From NCBI GenBank assembly GCA_963281155.1, contig CAUJLY010000006.1, forward strand, positions 10,912,001-10,976,000: a stretch of DNA of 64,000 nt, written 5' to 3'. Shown piece by piece: positions 32,939-44,308 of the stretch. Each line of letters starts with the position of its first letter. Within the stretch, counting starts at the first letter, position 1. The notes under the pieces are model-generated. The model saw nothing but the letters and a program-made list of their open reading frames with translations, was not told where the DNA came from and made no database searches. Origin of the DNA: Rhabditophanes sp. KR3021 (Eukaryota; Nematoda; Chromadorea; Rhabditida; Alloionematidae). A program made the position numbers and the translations under genes.

Positions 32939-34519
32939 TTAATCAGAATCTTGTACTTTTCTTTTGTTGAATCCAGCTACATAACCAGCAGCATCATAAG
33001 CACCCAAAACATTTTTGCATATCACATACATGACATAATTGGCTCCACTTTCAATTGTATGAAGCCCATAACCAGTAACTGGCACAATGAAATGTCCGTA
33101 TGTTTTTGTGAAATGATTCATATGATTTAACTTATAACCATAACTACTTAAAGGTAACCCGTCCATTTTAATAGCATCAGGATTCAAACCATTTTGATCT
33201 GCATACATTTCAATATAACAACCTTTTGCAAAAGTATAAAATTGAGTTTTCCCAGTAACCCATTCTTGTATGCTTGGTACATAATGAGCAAAATGTCCGT
33301 AAGCTGTTAAACTGTCTGGATAATTAAGAATTGATCCAAGACGATACATCGGCAATTGACCAGAGTTGCTTGACGAAGCCATTTCTGATTTATCTGTTAA
33401 TTCTATTGTACTAGTACCAATCGAAGAAATTACTTCTTGATGTCCATTATCATTTTTATCATAAACAGTAGTTGTGAACATTTCATTGCAGTCATAAGGT
33501 ACATCTGGTGGAGATACATAAATTCTTGTTGTGAAGTCATTTGTGATCATTCTTTGATCAGGTGGAGATATGGCATCACTACAGTCTTTGGAAACTACTG
33601 GCATTGGCATAAATGTTATATAATCTTCATGACATGTAATTCCGCATGAAGGAACGCCAATATTACTTGTTGAAGCATAATCACTCATATAGGATATGAA
33701 AAAATTTGATGTAGCTGATATTATTATGGATGCATTGTAATTAAGTCGAACTCGAGGATAAACAGCAATATAATGTTGATCTTGGCCAATAGTAGAATCG
33801 TATTGAATTGTTTCATTTGAAAATGAAGCCCCGTTTAAATATCCTGCAATAGTTACGCTAATAGAATTTTCTTGATTAATAGGTAGTATTGTAATCCATC
33901 CCTGCAAATTAATATCTTGATTTAAGTTTAATTAAACTAAATACTTGCTTTCAAAACACTATATTGCGATGGAACAGAAAAAATATACTTATCTCCAGCA
34001 TTTCCAATAGAAGGGATATTAAACAAATCTCCCCACTAAAAATTTTAATTATTGCATTAGAATAAATATTGAAAGAACTTACACCATCATATGGGTCACT
34101 TAATTTGCCAATTAATTTAACTTCTTCAGTACAGGAAACAAATATACGAAAATCTTTAACGGCAAAGTCTTTGAACTTATTACCATATAAAATTGGTCTC
34201 AAAAGAACTTCGTTTGGATCAAAAGAAATCTTAAAACCATACATTTATTTTAAAGTCATATACTTACCTCATTAGTTTTACTATAATACGCTGTTTTGTG
34301 GATTGAAACTACACGGTTACTTGATGTTTGTGTATATTTAAATGTACAAATACTATCACTATATGATGGAATTACAATAACAGTTGTAGTGATTACACTG
34401 TGAGAATTAGGCGAATATTCCATAAAGTTAAAAACAAAGTCTTTTCCATCAGAATCTGCCGATTTAACACCATTACCGAAAATTCCAAAAACTAGTAAAA
34501 TAATTATATTTAGTTGCAT
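32939..34519 (-). CDS. Secreted IgGFc-binding-like protein
   Basis: Four exons on the minus strand: 34519-34268, 34229-34083, 34035-33945, and about 33915-32939; the first two introns are clear, the third (about 29 nt) is the least certain. The product of about 490 residues begins with a signal peptide (MQLNIIILLVFGIFGNGVKS). It contains GKDFVFNFMEYSP at the start of the domain, KAYYSK-type loops, and blocks such as GWITILPINQENSISVTIAG, ISATSNFFISYMSDYAS, an YITFMPMPV segment and GHFAHYVPSIQEWVTGK. This is the pattern of the IgGFc-binding N-terminal domain family, extracellular proteins found in nematodes and in mucus-associated vertebrate proteins. A broken relative lies at 24480-24970. ACTGATAACA upstream (34577-34586) suggests intestinal control. 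Confidence 0.75.
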
Positions 34520-34576
34520 TTTTATTTAATAGATTGCAAGCAACGTTAAGACTTTTATAATAAAATCCATATATTT

Positions 34577-34586
34577 TTGTTATCAG
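34577..34586 (-). promoter_or_regulatory. GATA site upstream of IgGFc-binding-like gene
   Basis: Minus-strand ACTGATAACA, about 60 bp before the ATG at 34519, matches the extended intestinal GATA consensus. TATAAAAGTC closer to the start (about 34550) may serve as TATA box. Confidence 0.5.
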
Positions 34587-34589
34587 TAA

Positions 34590-35102
34590 TGACTAACATA
34601 ACTTCTCATATTATTAATAATGAACCGGATCTTGTATTCTATCATACGCTCTTTATCAATGTTCATTAATAATGTCAACAAATTAAATATTGAATCCCTG
34701 ATAATTCGACACCTCAAAATTTGACACGGATAATTCGACACTAGAAAAAATTATTATGGCTGGACCACAGTGTCGCCATACATGTAAGTAGGTGTTATAC
34801 AAGATCACTGTAAGGGCATATATGCTACAAATTTAAGATAATTATGGTATAGGAAGCACTTATGAGGCACGACGTTAAGAATTAATGTTTATTTTTTTAA
34901 TATGTAATTTTAATGAGTTGGTCTACCCTTTACATCTCTATTGTGTAAAATATCATTCCAAAGCATAAGAAATTATCTGATCATTTACTTGATCTAAATT
35001 ATTATTTTTTGACAAAAAAACTACTTCACCCCAAAAAATGTCAACAAATGTTGAAAATTGTCAAGAATCATTTTTAAAGGCTTAGGAAGCTTGTGAGGTC
35101 CT
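34590..35102. other. intergenic with short ATAATTCGACAC repeats
   Basis: TGATAATTCGACACC (about 34699) and GGATAATTCGACACT (about 34728) are a direct repeat around a TTGACAC core. Nothing else recognised. Confidence 0.4.
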
Positions 35103-35555
35103 ATGAACTATTATACTATGCAGATTGATCATTATAAAGGTTGTAAAAATTGTAATATAAATCAAAATATATACAATACATTTAGACGTAAAGAAAGGGG
35201 GAAAAATAAAAACAAATGTATGACTGAAGCTGCGCAGATAATGATGCTACTTCTAGCTGATTATTATGAAAGAATAATTCAAGATCATGAAGAAGCAAAA
35301 TAGCTGAAGATCAAAAGTTGATGATGATTTATATATTGAGCATACTGTCAAAAACATTAACATCAAAGTCGAGGAAATCGAGTGTTTGAATTTAGAAACA
35401 TACAAATGCTATTTTGAATTTGAAGTATTAGCTGATACAGTCAGTTGCATTAAGTCTATATTGCAATGGAGAAAACTACAATCGAAACAGAAAGTGAGGA
35501 CAAAAAATTTTATTGATGCTCACAGCCCCTTATATGTCATTGTAATTCAAATTTA
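35103..35555 (+). pseudogene. Possible transposon-derived coding remnant
   Basis: Frame 35103-35303 (a basic, Cys/Asn-rich N-terminal part and LLLADYYERIIQDHEEAK) is followed in another phase by an open stretch to about 35553 with YIEHTVKNINIKVEEIECLN, LETYKCYFEFEVLADTVSCI and KSILQWRKLQSK. The CYFEFEV...W segment is like the RNA-binding-type domain of some LINE ORF1 proteins, but this is only an impression. The frameshift near 35305 argues against a working gene. Confidence 0.3.
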
Positions 35556-36084
35556 AAATAATATTTGTGAATATAAATACTATAAGATATGAACATACAA
35601 ATCGCTTGTTTAATTAATAAAATAATCTAGTTCTGAGTTATTTAGTGTGTCGAATATGACTTATATGGAACACATTAAAAAATGATTATCAAGGCAGGTA
35701 AATACTCTAAAAAATAAATTTAGAGAAAAATATTGTTATTTCGTAAAAAATGATAGTCTTTAATTAGTCAAGAACAAACAATGTGTATGAGATAAAATAG
35801 GTAATTTATTCAGTTTCCCATAAACTTTAATACGATTGCTGCTCCAATTGTTTCTTTGTGTGCTTCAGTTTCAACTCAGTACCATTACAATCTATATGCA
35901 TGTACATGAAGCTATAAATATTCACATGCTCTTCCTGTAGTTAGTGTATATGCACGGAAAAGTACCAAGAAAAAAGCTAATGCAAAAACATCTGCTGAAG
36001 ATATCAAACTTAATAACAATTAACTGTTAGAATTAAAATGTTTTTGTGTAGACTGATTTCTTGAACAGGTTTTGAATTATTAGT
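35556..36084. other. intergenic 3' of ABCE1
   Basis: No gene recognised. Confidence 0.4.
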
Positions 36085-37998
36085 TTAATTTTCTATGAAA
36101 AAATAATTTCCAGATCGTTTTTGCTCAACATCCTTATTAGAATCCTTTTTATTAATTCTTGGTCGGAATGTTTCATTATCTCGTCTAAATGTAATATCAA
36201 GCAATTTCAGAAACTTGTTCATTCCATCCACTAAAGAAGTCGGAGTTGAGGCAAATGCCTTGGCTGCAGGAATACCGTCAAAAACAATTACCCTATCTGC
36301 TAAATATGTTGACATAATAAAGTCATGTTCAACGATAAATGCTGTTTTCTTAGCATGTAGTATAAATCTTTTAATTACTTTAGCAGAATGTAATCGTTGC
36401 TCTGAATCCAAATATGCGGATGGTTCATCAATTAAGTATACATCTGCTGCTTTGCCTAGACATAGACATAAAGCCACTCTTTGCAACTCACCACCAGATA
36501 ATTCATGCAGTTTTAAATCTAGTAACGGCTCAATTAATAAAGGATTCATAACATCCGTTTTAAAGGTAGGATGATTCAGCATATCATTTATGGTTTGAAA
36601 AAGTTTACTACGCACGGTCATTTCTCCTCTAGGATTTAGTCTTTGGGGTTTATAAGAAATATTTAACTTTGGCATTTCAATAGAATCATCATCTAATTTT
36701 AAAGCACCAGCAAGCAGCCTTATGAATGATGTTTTGCCCATTCCATTTTCACCAAGTAGAATAATAATTTCCGAACTTGTGAAAGTACCTTTTTCAACAT
36801 ATAATTCAAAATCTCCTAACTTTTTGTATAAATCAGGATAGCAATACTCAGCATCATTTTCAATTAACTTGCGATCAATTTGATCTGTTACCTTAAAAGA
36901 TAAGACACTATTTCGAAATCTTAAATTTTCAGTTGGAATAAAACCATCCAGAAATATATTAATTCCTTCACGAACTCCCGATGGCAATGTAACTACTCCA
37001 TAAATAGTTGGTGCTCCATAAAGACAACACACAAAGTCAGACAAGTAATCAAGAACAGCAAGATCATGTTCAACAACCAAAACATAATTATCTGCTTTTA
37101 CGGTTTTGCGTATTGCTTCAGCAGCTTGTAATCTTTGCTTTATGTCTAAGTATGACGAAGGTTCATCAAACATATACATATCGGATTTTTGAATTAAACA
37201 TGTGGCTATTGCGAATCTTTGTAGTTCACCACCTGATAAAAATTCAAGTTTGTGATCAAGTAATTTGACCAAGTCCAGATATTTGCAAACACTACCAAGA
37301 AGTTCTTTATCATGTACATTTTTACTAAATACTTCTTCAATAGTGAGGTCTTTCTCTGGACCCTTTGTAAGTTGGTCTATAAATTGTGGTTTTGTTACAA
37401 CTTTTAAACTACCTTTAGAAATTCTTGAAAAGTAATTTTGTAATTCACTTCCTCGATAATTTCTCTGAATTGTCAACCAATCTGGAGGATTCTCAAATTG
37501 ACCTAAATTGGGTTTTATTTTTCCAGCAAGAATTTTTAAAACTAAAAATTAGAATAAGTAAACTTTCAAAATAATATGCTTACCCGTTGACTTTCCAATT
37601 CCATTTTGTCCAATCAAACCTAATACTTGCCCTAGCTTAGGCGTTGGCAAACGATGTAACTTAAAAGAATTAGCTGAAAAGCGATGAGTCGTGTCTTTAT
37701 TAAGATTTGATGGCAAGTTTATAATTTTGATTGCGCCATAAGGACATTTCTGAAATATGTATATATATTATTAAAGTTAAATGTAAAGTTAATGAATTAC
37801 TTTTACACAAATACCACAACCATTACATAATATTTCTGATATTTCAGCAACTTTTGATTTTGATTCTACAACAATACACTGCTTGCCTATTTTAACAACA
37901 GGGCAATTTCGCTTGCATGCATTAAGACAATTTTTAGGTTTACATCTGTCATTGTCCACTATTGCGATTCGATGCATTTTTGTGCTTTCTCGTAACAT
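36085..37998 (-). CDS. abce-1: ABCE1 / RNase L inhibitor, ribosome-recycling ATPase
   Basis: Three exons on the minus strand: 37998-37801, 37749-37584 and 37541-36085, about 606 residues, close to the 599 of the human protein. The N terminus has the two Fe-S cluster motifs ([15 protein letters not shown] and [12 protein letters not shown]). ABC domain 1: Walker [10 protein letters not shown] split by intron 2, signature [12 protein letters not shown], Walker [17 protein letters not shown] domain 2: Walker [10 protein letters not shown], signature [13 protein letters not shown], Walker [14 protein letters not shown]-loop EHDF. ABCE1 splits post-termination 80S ribosomes with eRF1/Dom34 and is essential. 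The residue after KST in Walker A is Val where Ala is usual. All catalytic motifs are intact. Confidence 0.96.
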
Positions 37999-38333
37999 TA
38001 TTATAATATTAATTAATGAATAAATAACTTAGGACGATAAAATTATGATTAAAATAAATTGTACTCGATTCTTTTATAAACAAATATATGATGAGTCATG
38101 TATATAAATACTTAAAGTTGTAAAAACTCTTTTGAAATTTTTACTTATTGCATCATCCTTATGAATTTTTGTTTTTAATATGTGTTTAAAAGGTGTATTT
38201 CATCACATACACATACCGGATATTACAACTTAAAAGCTATGTTTCTACAGAGATTGTCATCTGTTTTTTCAAATGAAAAAAGCAACATTTAACAGACTTT
38301 GGTCAACCTTAAAAAATAAATATTTCCTTACTA
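37999..38333. other. intergenic upstream of ABCE1
   Basis: No gene seen; presumed promoter region. Confidence 0.4.
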
Positions 38334-38600
38334 TTAAATCCGAAATTCCGTAATTTAGTCCATAACCATATTTTCGTGAATTATTGTGGTACCTCCTGCG
38401 ACACAGAGATAAAAGATATTAAACATCGGTTTGATGATATAGGTGGTATGGACATTTTTCTTTTGAACTACTTCAGTGGAATTTCCAAAAAAATATTGGT
38501 TCTTGGAGACAGAGATATTGACGTCAAAAATCTTGACTTTTTACAGAATTCCTCTGGGAATGTGCCTTAAATTGAAGTTTTTTAAAAAGTTCTATATTAA
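38334..38600. repeat. Dispersed repeat, copy 2
   Basis: Collinear with 28141-28395 (see that entry): TTAAATCCGAAATTCCG at the left end, GGTTTGATGATATAGGT in the middle, CTCTGGGAATGTGCCTTAAA at the right end. The plus-strand frame 38376-38570 inside it is probably incidental or a remnant of whatever the repeat once encoded. Confidence 0.65.
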
Positions 38601-39989
38601 CACATACACATTTCATTAAATAATCAACTATGAGAATTAGAAATATGAACATTCAACATGAAGATTTATTAAAAAATATTCAATTTAACTAAAAGATGGT
38701 TACGTAATAATTTATTAACAAATTATTAGTTTATTATACCTACATATTTATGTTATACTGATTACTTGCTACTTTGAAGCAATTGACAAAGTGATCAATT
38801 GTCACAACCATTTCAATTTGTTATTAACTAATCCGATAGGTGATGCCATAAAATATCAAATTCTAGAAAATTATTAACAATTTATACCTTTTAGGCATTC
38901 TCTGTTGGAGAAATACTATTGAATGGATTGTAAAAGATAGCCCTAGACCAAAGCATCTGAAAGATAGGGGTTGGTTTAGTTGTCTAGTAATGTATTCTAA
39001 ATATGTTGTTTTAGTTTCTGTTATTGTCTTATCTATATTTACTGATAATCTTAATTGTAGTACTGCGTGTGAAGTTCTATTAAAGATAACATTTACTCCG
39101 TGTTATCTATCTTGTATTGAATTAGTTGATTGATATTGTCTCTCATGTAGTTGGAGTCTATCTCGATTCATCTTATAAATTTTATTAAACATTTAAATTA
39201 ATATCATCTTTTTAACCAAAAATAATTTATAAATTTAGATTACTATTAAAAACAAAGATGTTACTTAAAATAGATTTGCGCTACTAAATATTTAGATTGT
39301 TTTGTTGTATCATAAAAAAATGTTGCAATTTAGAATGATAAAGCATTATTCTTCGTGTCCTAAAATGTTTTTAATTAATACATACATTTAATTACAAGAT
39401 AAGTGTCCAATCATTACTTATAATTTTTAATCCATTCACGAAATTGATAAATAAATATTTAACATCATCTAATTATAGCACATGCCTAACACGCTAAATG
39501 AATTCAGTTTGTAGTTGATTAGAGGTTGAAATGTCAATAGCAACATTGCAAACTTATTTTGTGAAGACTTTATGCAATTGTATCAAATTGTTCACTAAAC
39601 TTTTAAAGTAAAATATTTATTATCAAGCCCATAATAATAAAAAAATATGAGTCAAGTATGACGTATGATGTGTTGATGGTGAGTATAAAGGGAAATCATA
39701 GGTATGCAATTTTTAAGAGTTCTCTTTGACAAACCATTATTGCTATTTTATAAAGGTAGCAACATCATAATTTTGAATTACAAATCAATCAACGACTTTT
39801 AAGATTGCTGTATGACTTTTTCTTCATCTTTATAATAACAAAGTATAAGGTGAGTTTCAACTAATATAAATGTGATATAAAGTTATTTGTAGTATTTGGT
39901 AATGCTTATTTATAAGTAAGTGGTATATCTGATGGGTCTACAAGACTATTCGTTTCGTTGCACCTAAGAATTGTCTGTCATTTAAAGAA
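38601..39989. other. intergenic, 1.4 kb
   Basis: AT-rich, no gene recognised. Confidence 0.4.
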
Positions 39990-41630
39990 ATGAATATATA
40001 TTTTACTGTTCAAATTTTATTCTTTTCTTCTACTTATGCTGCTACAAAATGTTTCTTAAAAGGAGATTATAATTTTTCCCATGAAGAAATTACTATAAAT
40101 GAACAATTAAAAACTTGCATTAATGAAGATAATTGTGGAATTATTAGTGGGTATGTTCCAAGCTTATTTAATGGCACATTCCAAGGATGTAAAAGTGATA
40201 TCTTTGATTTATTGATAACTATGATGACTCATGATCCTAAATTCAATCATGTGCTCAATAAAAATTCTCTTAATTCTGTTCAAACTAAGTGCAATGTAAG
40301 TAAACATTAATAAATGATTTGATGGTAATAAATATATCTTTAGTTAAACCAAAATGATATTATTACAGGCATATTATATGATGAGACTTTTGAAATCAAG
40401 TTGAATTGTTTCAAAAGTGAACATATTAGTGAGATAGAAGATTCATATGAACTTGATTCGGTTGTTGATGAAAAAAATGTTCAAACGTGTCCTTTTGAAG
40501 TAACAGGCTTTTTGACAAATAGTCCGAAAACAATGATTTATCCTAACAATTCAAATATCTCATGTGTTCTTGGAAAGTGTGTTTTTTTTCAAATGTACAT
40601 TGATGAAAAGACTAAAACAACGTTTCGAGGATGTGAGCCACAATTTTTTGATTCGCTATTTTATATAAGCAAAAATATTAATTCCGAACTTGATGGCACC
40701 CTTTCCTTAGCTTCTCAACTATGTACCATGACTGGATTGGTAAAAAAAGAAGGCAAAACAATTAATTTATCTCATTTCATTTGGGAAGGTGAATGTTATG
40801 ATCCTTCCACAACATTACCTCCAACAACTAATCCCAACTTAAATGGAGAATGTTTTTTTCATGTAACAGGATTTTTAATTGACAGTCCAAAAACAATTGT
40901 TCATACAAATAATTCATATGTAACGTGTGCCAATGATCAATGTGTATTTTTTGAAATGTATTTTAATGATTCTTTGAAGGCAGTGTTCACTGGTTGTGAT
41001 CAAGAGTTTGAATATTCATTACAATATATTACAGAAACAATTTCTCCAGAGTTAAAGCCTACTTTGAAATTAGCTTATCAAAGTTGTAATGCAGTTGCAA
41101 GTTTATCGAAAGAAGGAACAACACCAAATGTAGATTATTTCTTTTGGTATGTAAGCTGTGCATATGCAGACTCGAATGGCCCAACTCCAACTTTTCCTCC
41201 CACAAAAAAACCCCATACGTATAAAACATGTCCATCTGAAGGAACGGGATTCTTTAAAAATGACAAACCAGCAAATGAAAAGACTGTAAATTGTCCGGAA
41301 GGTTATTGTTCTTATCTATCAGGTACAATTAACAAAATTAACGCGACGTTTCAAGGCTGTCCATCCCTTATGAATCAATTTTTGCAGGTTACTAATCACG
41401 CAACATACAACGATAGCAGTCCTCAGATAGCTGAAATGAATAATAAATGCAATGTTCAAAGTTGTTCCTTTCAGAAATTTGAACATTTTATATTTAGTGC
41501 TTCTTTATATATGGATTGTTATTCGGGCAATAGTCCAGATCTGAAAGGATGTGTTCCAAATTCGCAAAAAATTGCCTCAACTAAAAATGTATTTTTTATA
41601 TTTGTTCTGCTTTTACCAATGTTATTCTAA
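39990..41630 (+). CDS. Secreted, probably GPI-anchored protein with four cysteine modules
   Basis: Two exons, 39990-40295 and 40344-41630; the 48-nt intron has GTAAGT and TTTAG ends and joins AAT to TTA in phase, giving about 530 residues. There is a signal peptide (IYFTVQILFFSSTYA). Four copies of a 110-130-residue module follow, each with a first Cys, about 20 residues later C-x4/5-C, then an xFxGC motif 15-18 residues on (FNGTFQGC, KTTFRGC, KAVFTGC, INATFQGC), and one or two later Cys. Thr/Pro linkers (TTLPPTTNPN, PTPTFPPTKKP) separate modules 2, 3 and 4. The C terminus is a hydrophobic stretch (VFFIFVLLLPMLF) after small polar residues with no cytoplasmic tail, typical of GPI attachment. 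Some likeness to the nematode ET module exists, but I cannot confirm it. Confidence 0.78.
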
Positions 41631-42269
41631 CTTGCATTAAGTAAAATATATTCAAAGAAAAATCATATGTTTTATTATGATTTTTTAAATTTGAATATAA
41701 ATATTTCTTTAATTAAATTTGTTATATTTTGTATATTACGATTTGCACGTTTTGTATTTTGAAGAAATAATATTTATCTTGATCAAATTTAACACCATTT
41801 TTGATAGTATAGTACCATATAATACCACTCATAATATTATTTAAAAATGAGTGCATATAAAATCTACAACAATAAGCCGTTAAAAAATGAACTTTCAAAA
41901 AATTCATTAAAAACAAAAAAATTAAACTTGATGTAAATGTATTTAGTAAGCCAAATATAGTCTCAGTGTGTCCGCAAGGTATATTGAATTAATATAAATA
42001 GTTTAAAATAAAATATGGATGATTATAAAGTGCTTAAATAACGCATTGGTGCGGTTTTAAGCATGCTGTCTATTGTTGATAAAATATGCTAATCAAAAAA
42101 GCTTTACAACCTTATTTTCTTTCGTGCAGACATCAAGCACCAACAGGAGTTTCTACATCATATTCAATTGTTTTATTATATATTTGTTCAGTGATTCACC
42201 TTTAAATAAGCTATAAGTTACATTCTTTGCCAAAGCAGTGACAACATTTTGTATATTTATCTTAAAAAC
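41631..42269. other. intergenic
   Basis: No gene recognised. Confidence 0.4.
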
Positions 42270-43452
42270 ATGGATATTATAAGTTCTCCTAAACATGATC
42301 GACCCGCTATGAATCAGGTACAATATTATTTTTAATGCTAAATTAAATGTTAATAGGTTGAATTTGATGAACACTATCAATCTAAAAATGGTTTAGAAAG
42401 CAACAAAAAATTTAACTCTGTTAGAAATTTCAAACTTAACTCAGTAGCTATATGTAAACAGCTTATAAACTCAATTTTAAGCTTTATTCCCATTATATCC
42501 ATCATTCGTCACTATAATCTAAAAGAAAATTTAACATCAGATATATTTGGTGGAATTACATGTTCTATACTTCAGATTCCACAGGGGATCGCATGTGCAA
42601 GGTAATATAGACAAACTATAATATTTATAAAGAAAACATTACAAAAAAGGAGCTTTTGCAAATCAATAATCAGTTTGATTAGTTATAATGAAGTTTCTAT
42701 AATATTTGTGTTTTTAGTCTGGCATGTGTTTCTCCGATATACGGTTTATACACTTCCTTCTTTGCCCCATTCTTCTATATGTTTTTTGGAACATCAAAAC
42801 ATGCCAATTTAGGTTCCTTTGCGGTAGTGGCACTTATGGCAGGTTCAGTCGTTGAATTATACAAGTCCGATATTTTGTCCCCTATTCAAATAACTTCGAC
42901 CTTAAGTTTGTGTATTGGTATAATTCACTTGTTAATGGCAATATTTCGTCTTCAGTTCATCGCCAGTTCATCGCCAGTTATTTTTCAGATGAAGTAATAG
43001 CTGGGTTTACCACCGCCGCATCTGTTTTTATATTTGTATCACAACTGCGAGAATTGTTTGGGCTTAAGAATTTACCTAAGCATGTTGGTGCCGGAAATGT
43101 AATGTTTCAATTGTATGATTTGAGTGCAAAAATACCCGAAAGCAATCTAATAACAGTTGCTATTTCAGCAATATCAATATTGTTTCTTGTACTAGGCAAG
43201 GATTATTTAGGACCATTTTTAAAGAGAAAATATTTGCTTAAAATACCAATTCCTTTTGAACTGATCTTGGTAATTCTGACGACTTGGGTTTCGAATATAT
43301 TTGACTTTAGTCAAAATTATGATGTAAATCTTCTGTACTACACTGACAACATTCTGGCTTTACGTGGCCACTTAGACAGCCATATTCTATCACCACCAAC
43401 TAACTATGTGGCCAATATTAGGAAACTTAAGTTTATGCTAATTTGGCTATAA
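42270..43452 (+). pseudogene. SLC26 (sulfate permease) anion transporter, frameshifted and truncated
   Basis: Exons 42270-42317, 42357-42601 and 42718-about 43452, with good GT-AG introns. The translation has the SLC26 N-terminal features: DIFGGITCSILQIPQGIACA, SLACVSPIYGLYTSFFAPFF and the SKHANLGSFAVVALM segment (sulfate-transporter signature region), later SDEVIAGFTTAASVFIFVSQ and RELFGL. At 42956-42977 an 11-base unit (TTCATCGCCAG) occurs twice in tandem, shifting the frame between RLQFIAS and YFSDEV. After about 43360 the similarity ends and the frame stops, so the second half of the transmembrane domain and the STAS domain are missing. Family members are about 650-800 residues. It is a pseudogene unless the duplication is a sequencing error and further exons were overlooked. 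Confidence 0.82.
42956..42977 (+). repeat. 11-bp tandem duplication causing a frameshift
   Basis: TTCATCGCCAG is present twice in direct tandem inside the SLC26 frame; one copy keeps the reading frame and two break it. Confidence 0.85.
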
Positions 43453-44236
43453 GTAGAGATAAAAGGCTTACATTAATAGAGTCATAATATACTTAATTAA
43501 TCATAGCGAATATAACTACGACGTTTTTATATATAAAATTGTCTTAGATTCAACGGGTTGCCTAAAACTATTAAAAAATTAGGGGATGCAAGTGCAATTA
43601 TATTCCATAAATGAGTCCCTGGTAATTACATAACAATTATATTGAACTTTCCTGATTAAATATTTTTTTATCTAATTAAGTGTGCGTTTTTTATTTAGAT
43701 GTCTGTTATGGCAAACAAATTTGTCGAATTCTTCAATATGTTTGAGGATTGATAGATTCTTTGTTAGAAAATCCAATGATATAATAAAGCATTTAAGTAT
43801 AGAATATTTATTTGGAGATAACTTTAACATTTATATATCAGTATAAGTAAAAAACTTGAGATGTATTTGTTTACACTTAAATGACAATTAATCAATCAGA
43901 ATTCTTATCACTTATTATTAGAGCACAAATTTGAACACCAAGACACAAAATAGACATCGTAAATCACATTCATTATCCCCATCACAACTTTGTCGACACA
44001 GAAAATCAAAAAAGTAACTAAACCATCGGCTAAGCCTGCACTAATCTTTTTTAAATAACCCAACCATGGCGCGCTCATAGATATCTTTCATCCACAACTC
44101 TAATCTCTCTCATTAACCTTTCATTACCGATCTCTTCAGTGCTATAAACCGGTGGTAAGCTTGTGGCAACTCTTGCTTCTACTATCATACTACATTAATG
44201 CTGATTTTACTTCCCACCTACTACTGATTTGGCTTG
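43453..44236. other. intergenic, 0.8 kb
   Basis: Right half (about 43950-44230) is less AT-rich and pyrimidine-rich and probably the promoter of the strongly expressed gene at 44309. No gene seen. Confidence 0.4.
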
Positions 44237-44237
44237 C

Positions 44238-44246
44238 TATATAAGG
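44238..44246 (+). promoter_or_regulatory. TATA box of the 44309 gene
   Basis: CTATATAAGGG lies about 70 bp upstream of the ATG at 44309, a normal distance for a short leader. Confidence 0.6.
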
Positions 44247-44308
44247 GCAGTGGTGTTTGTTTTAGGGTATATCACTTTTACTACAAAGTTTTCTATTCAC
44301 TTCAAACC

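Noticed and set aside
36215..37268. Two plus-strand frames (119 and 86 codons) inside ABCE1
   Set aside because: Antisense shadows of a strongly conserved gene; no independent protein character.
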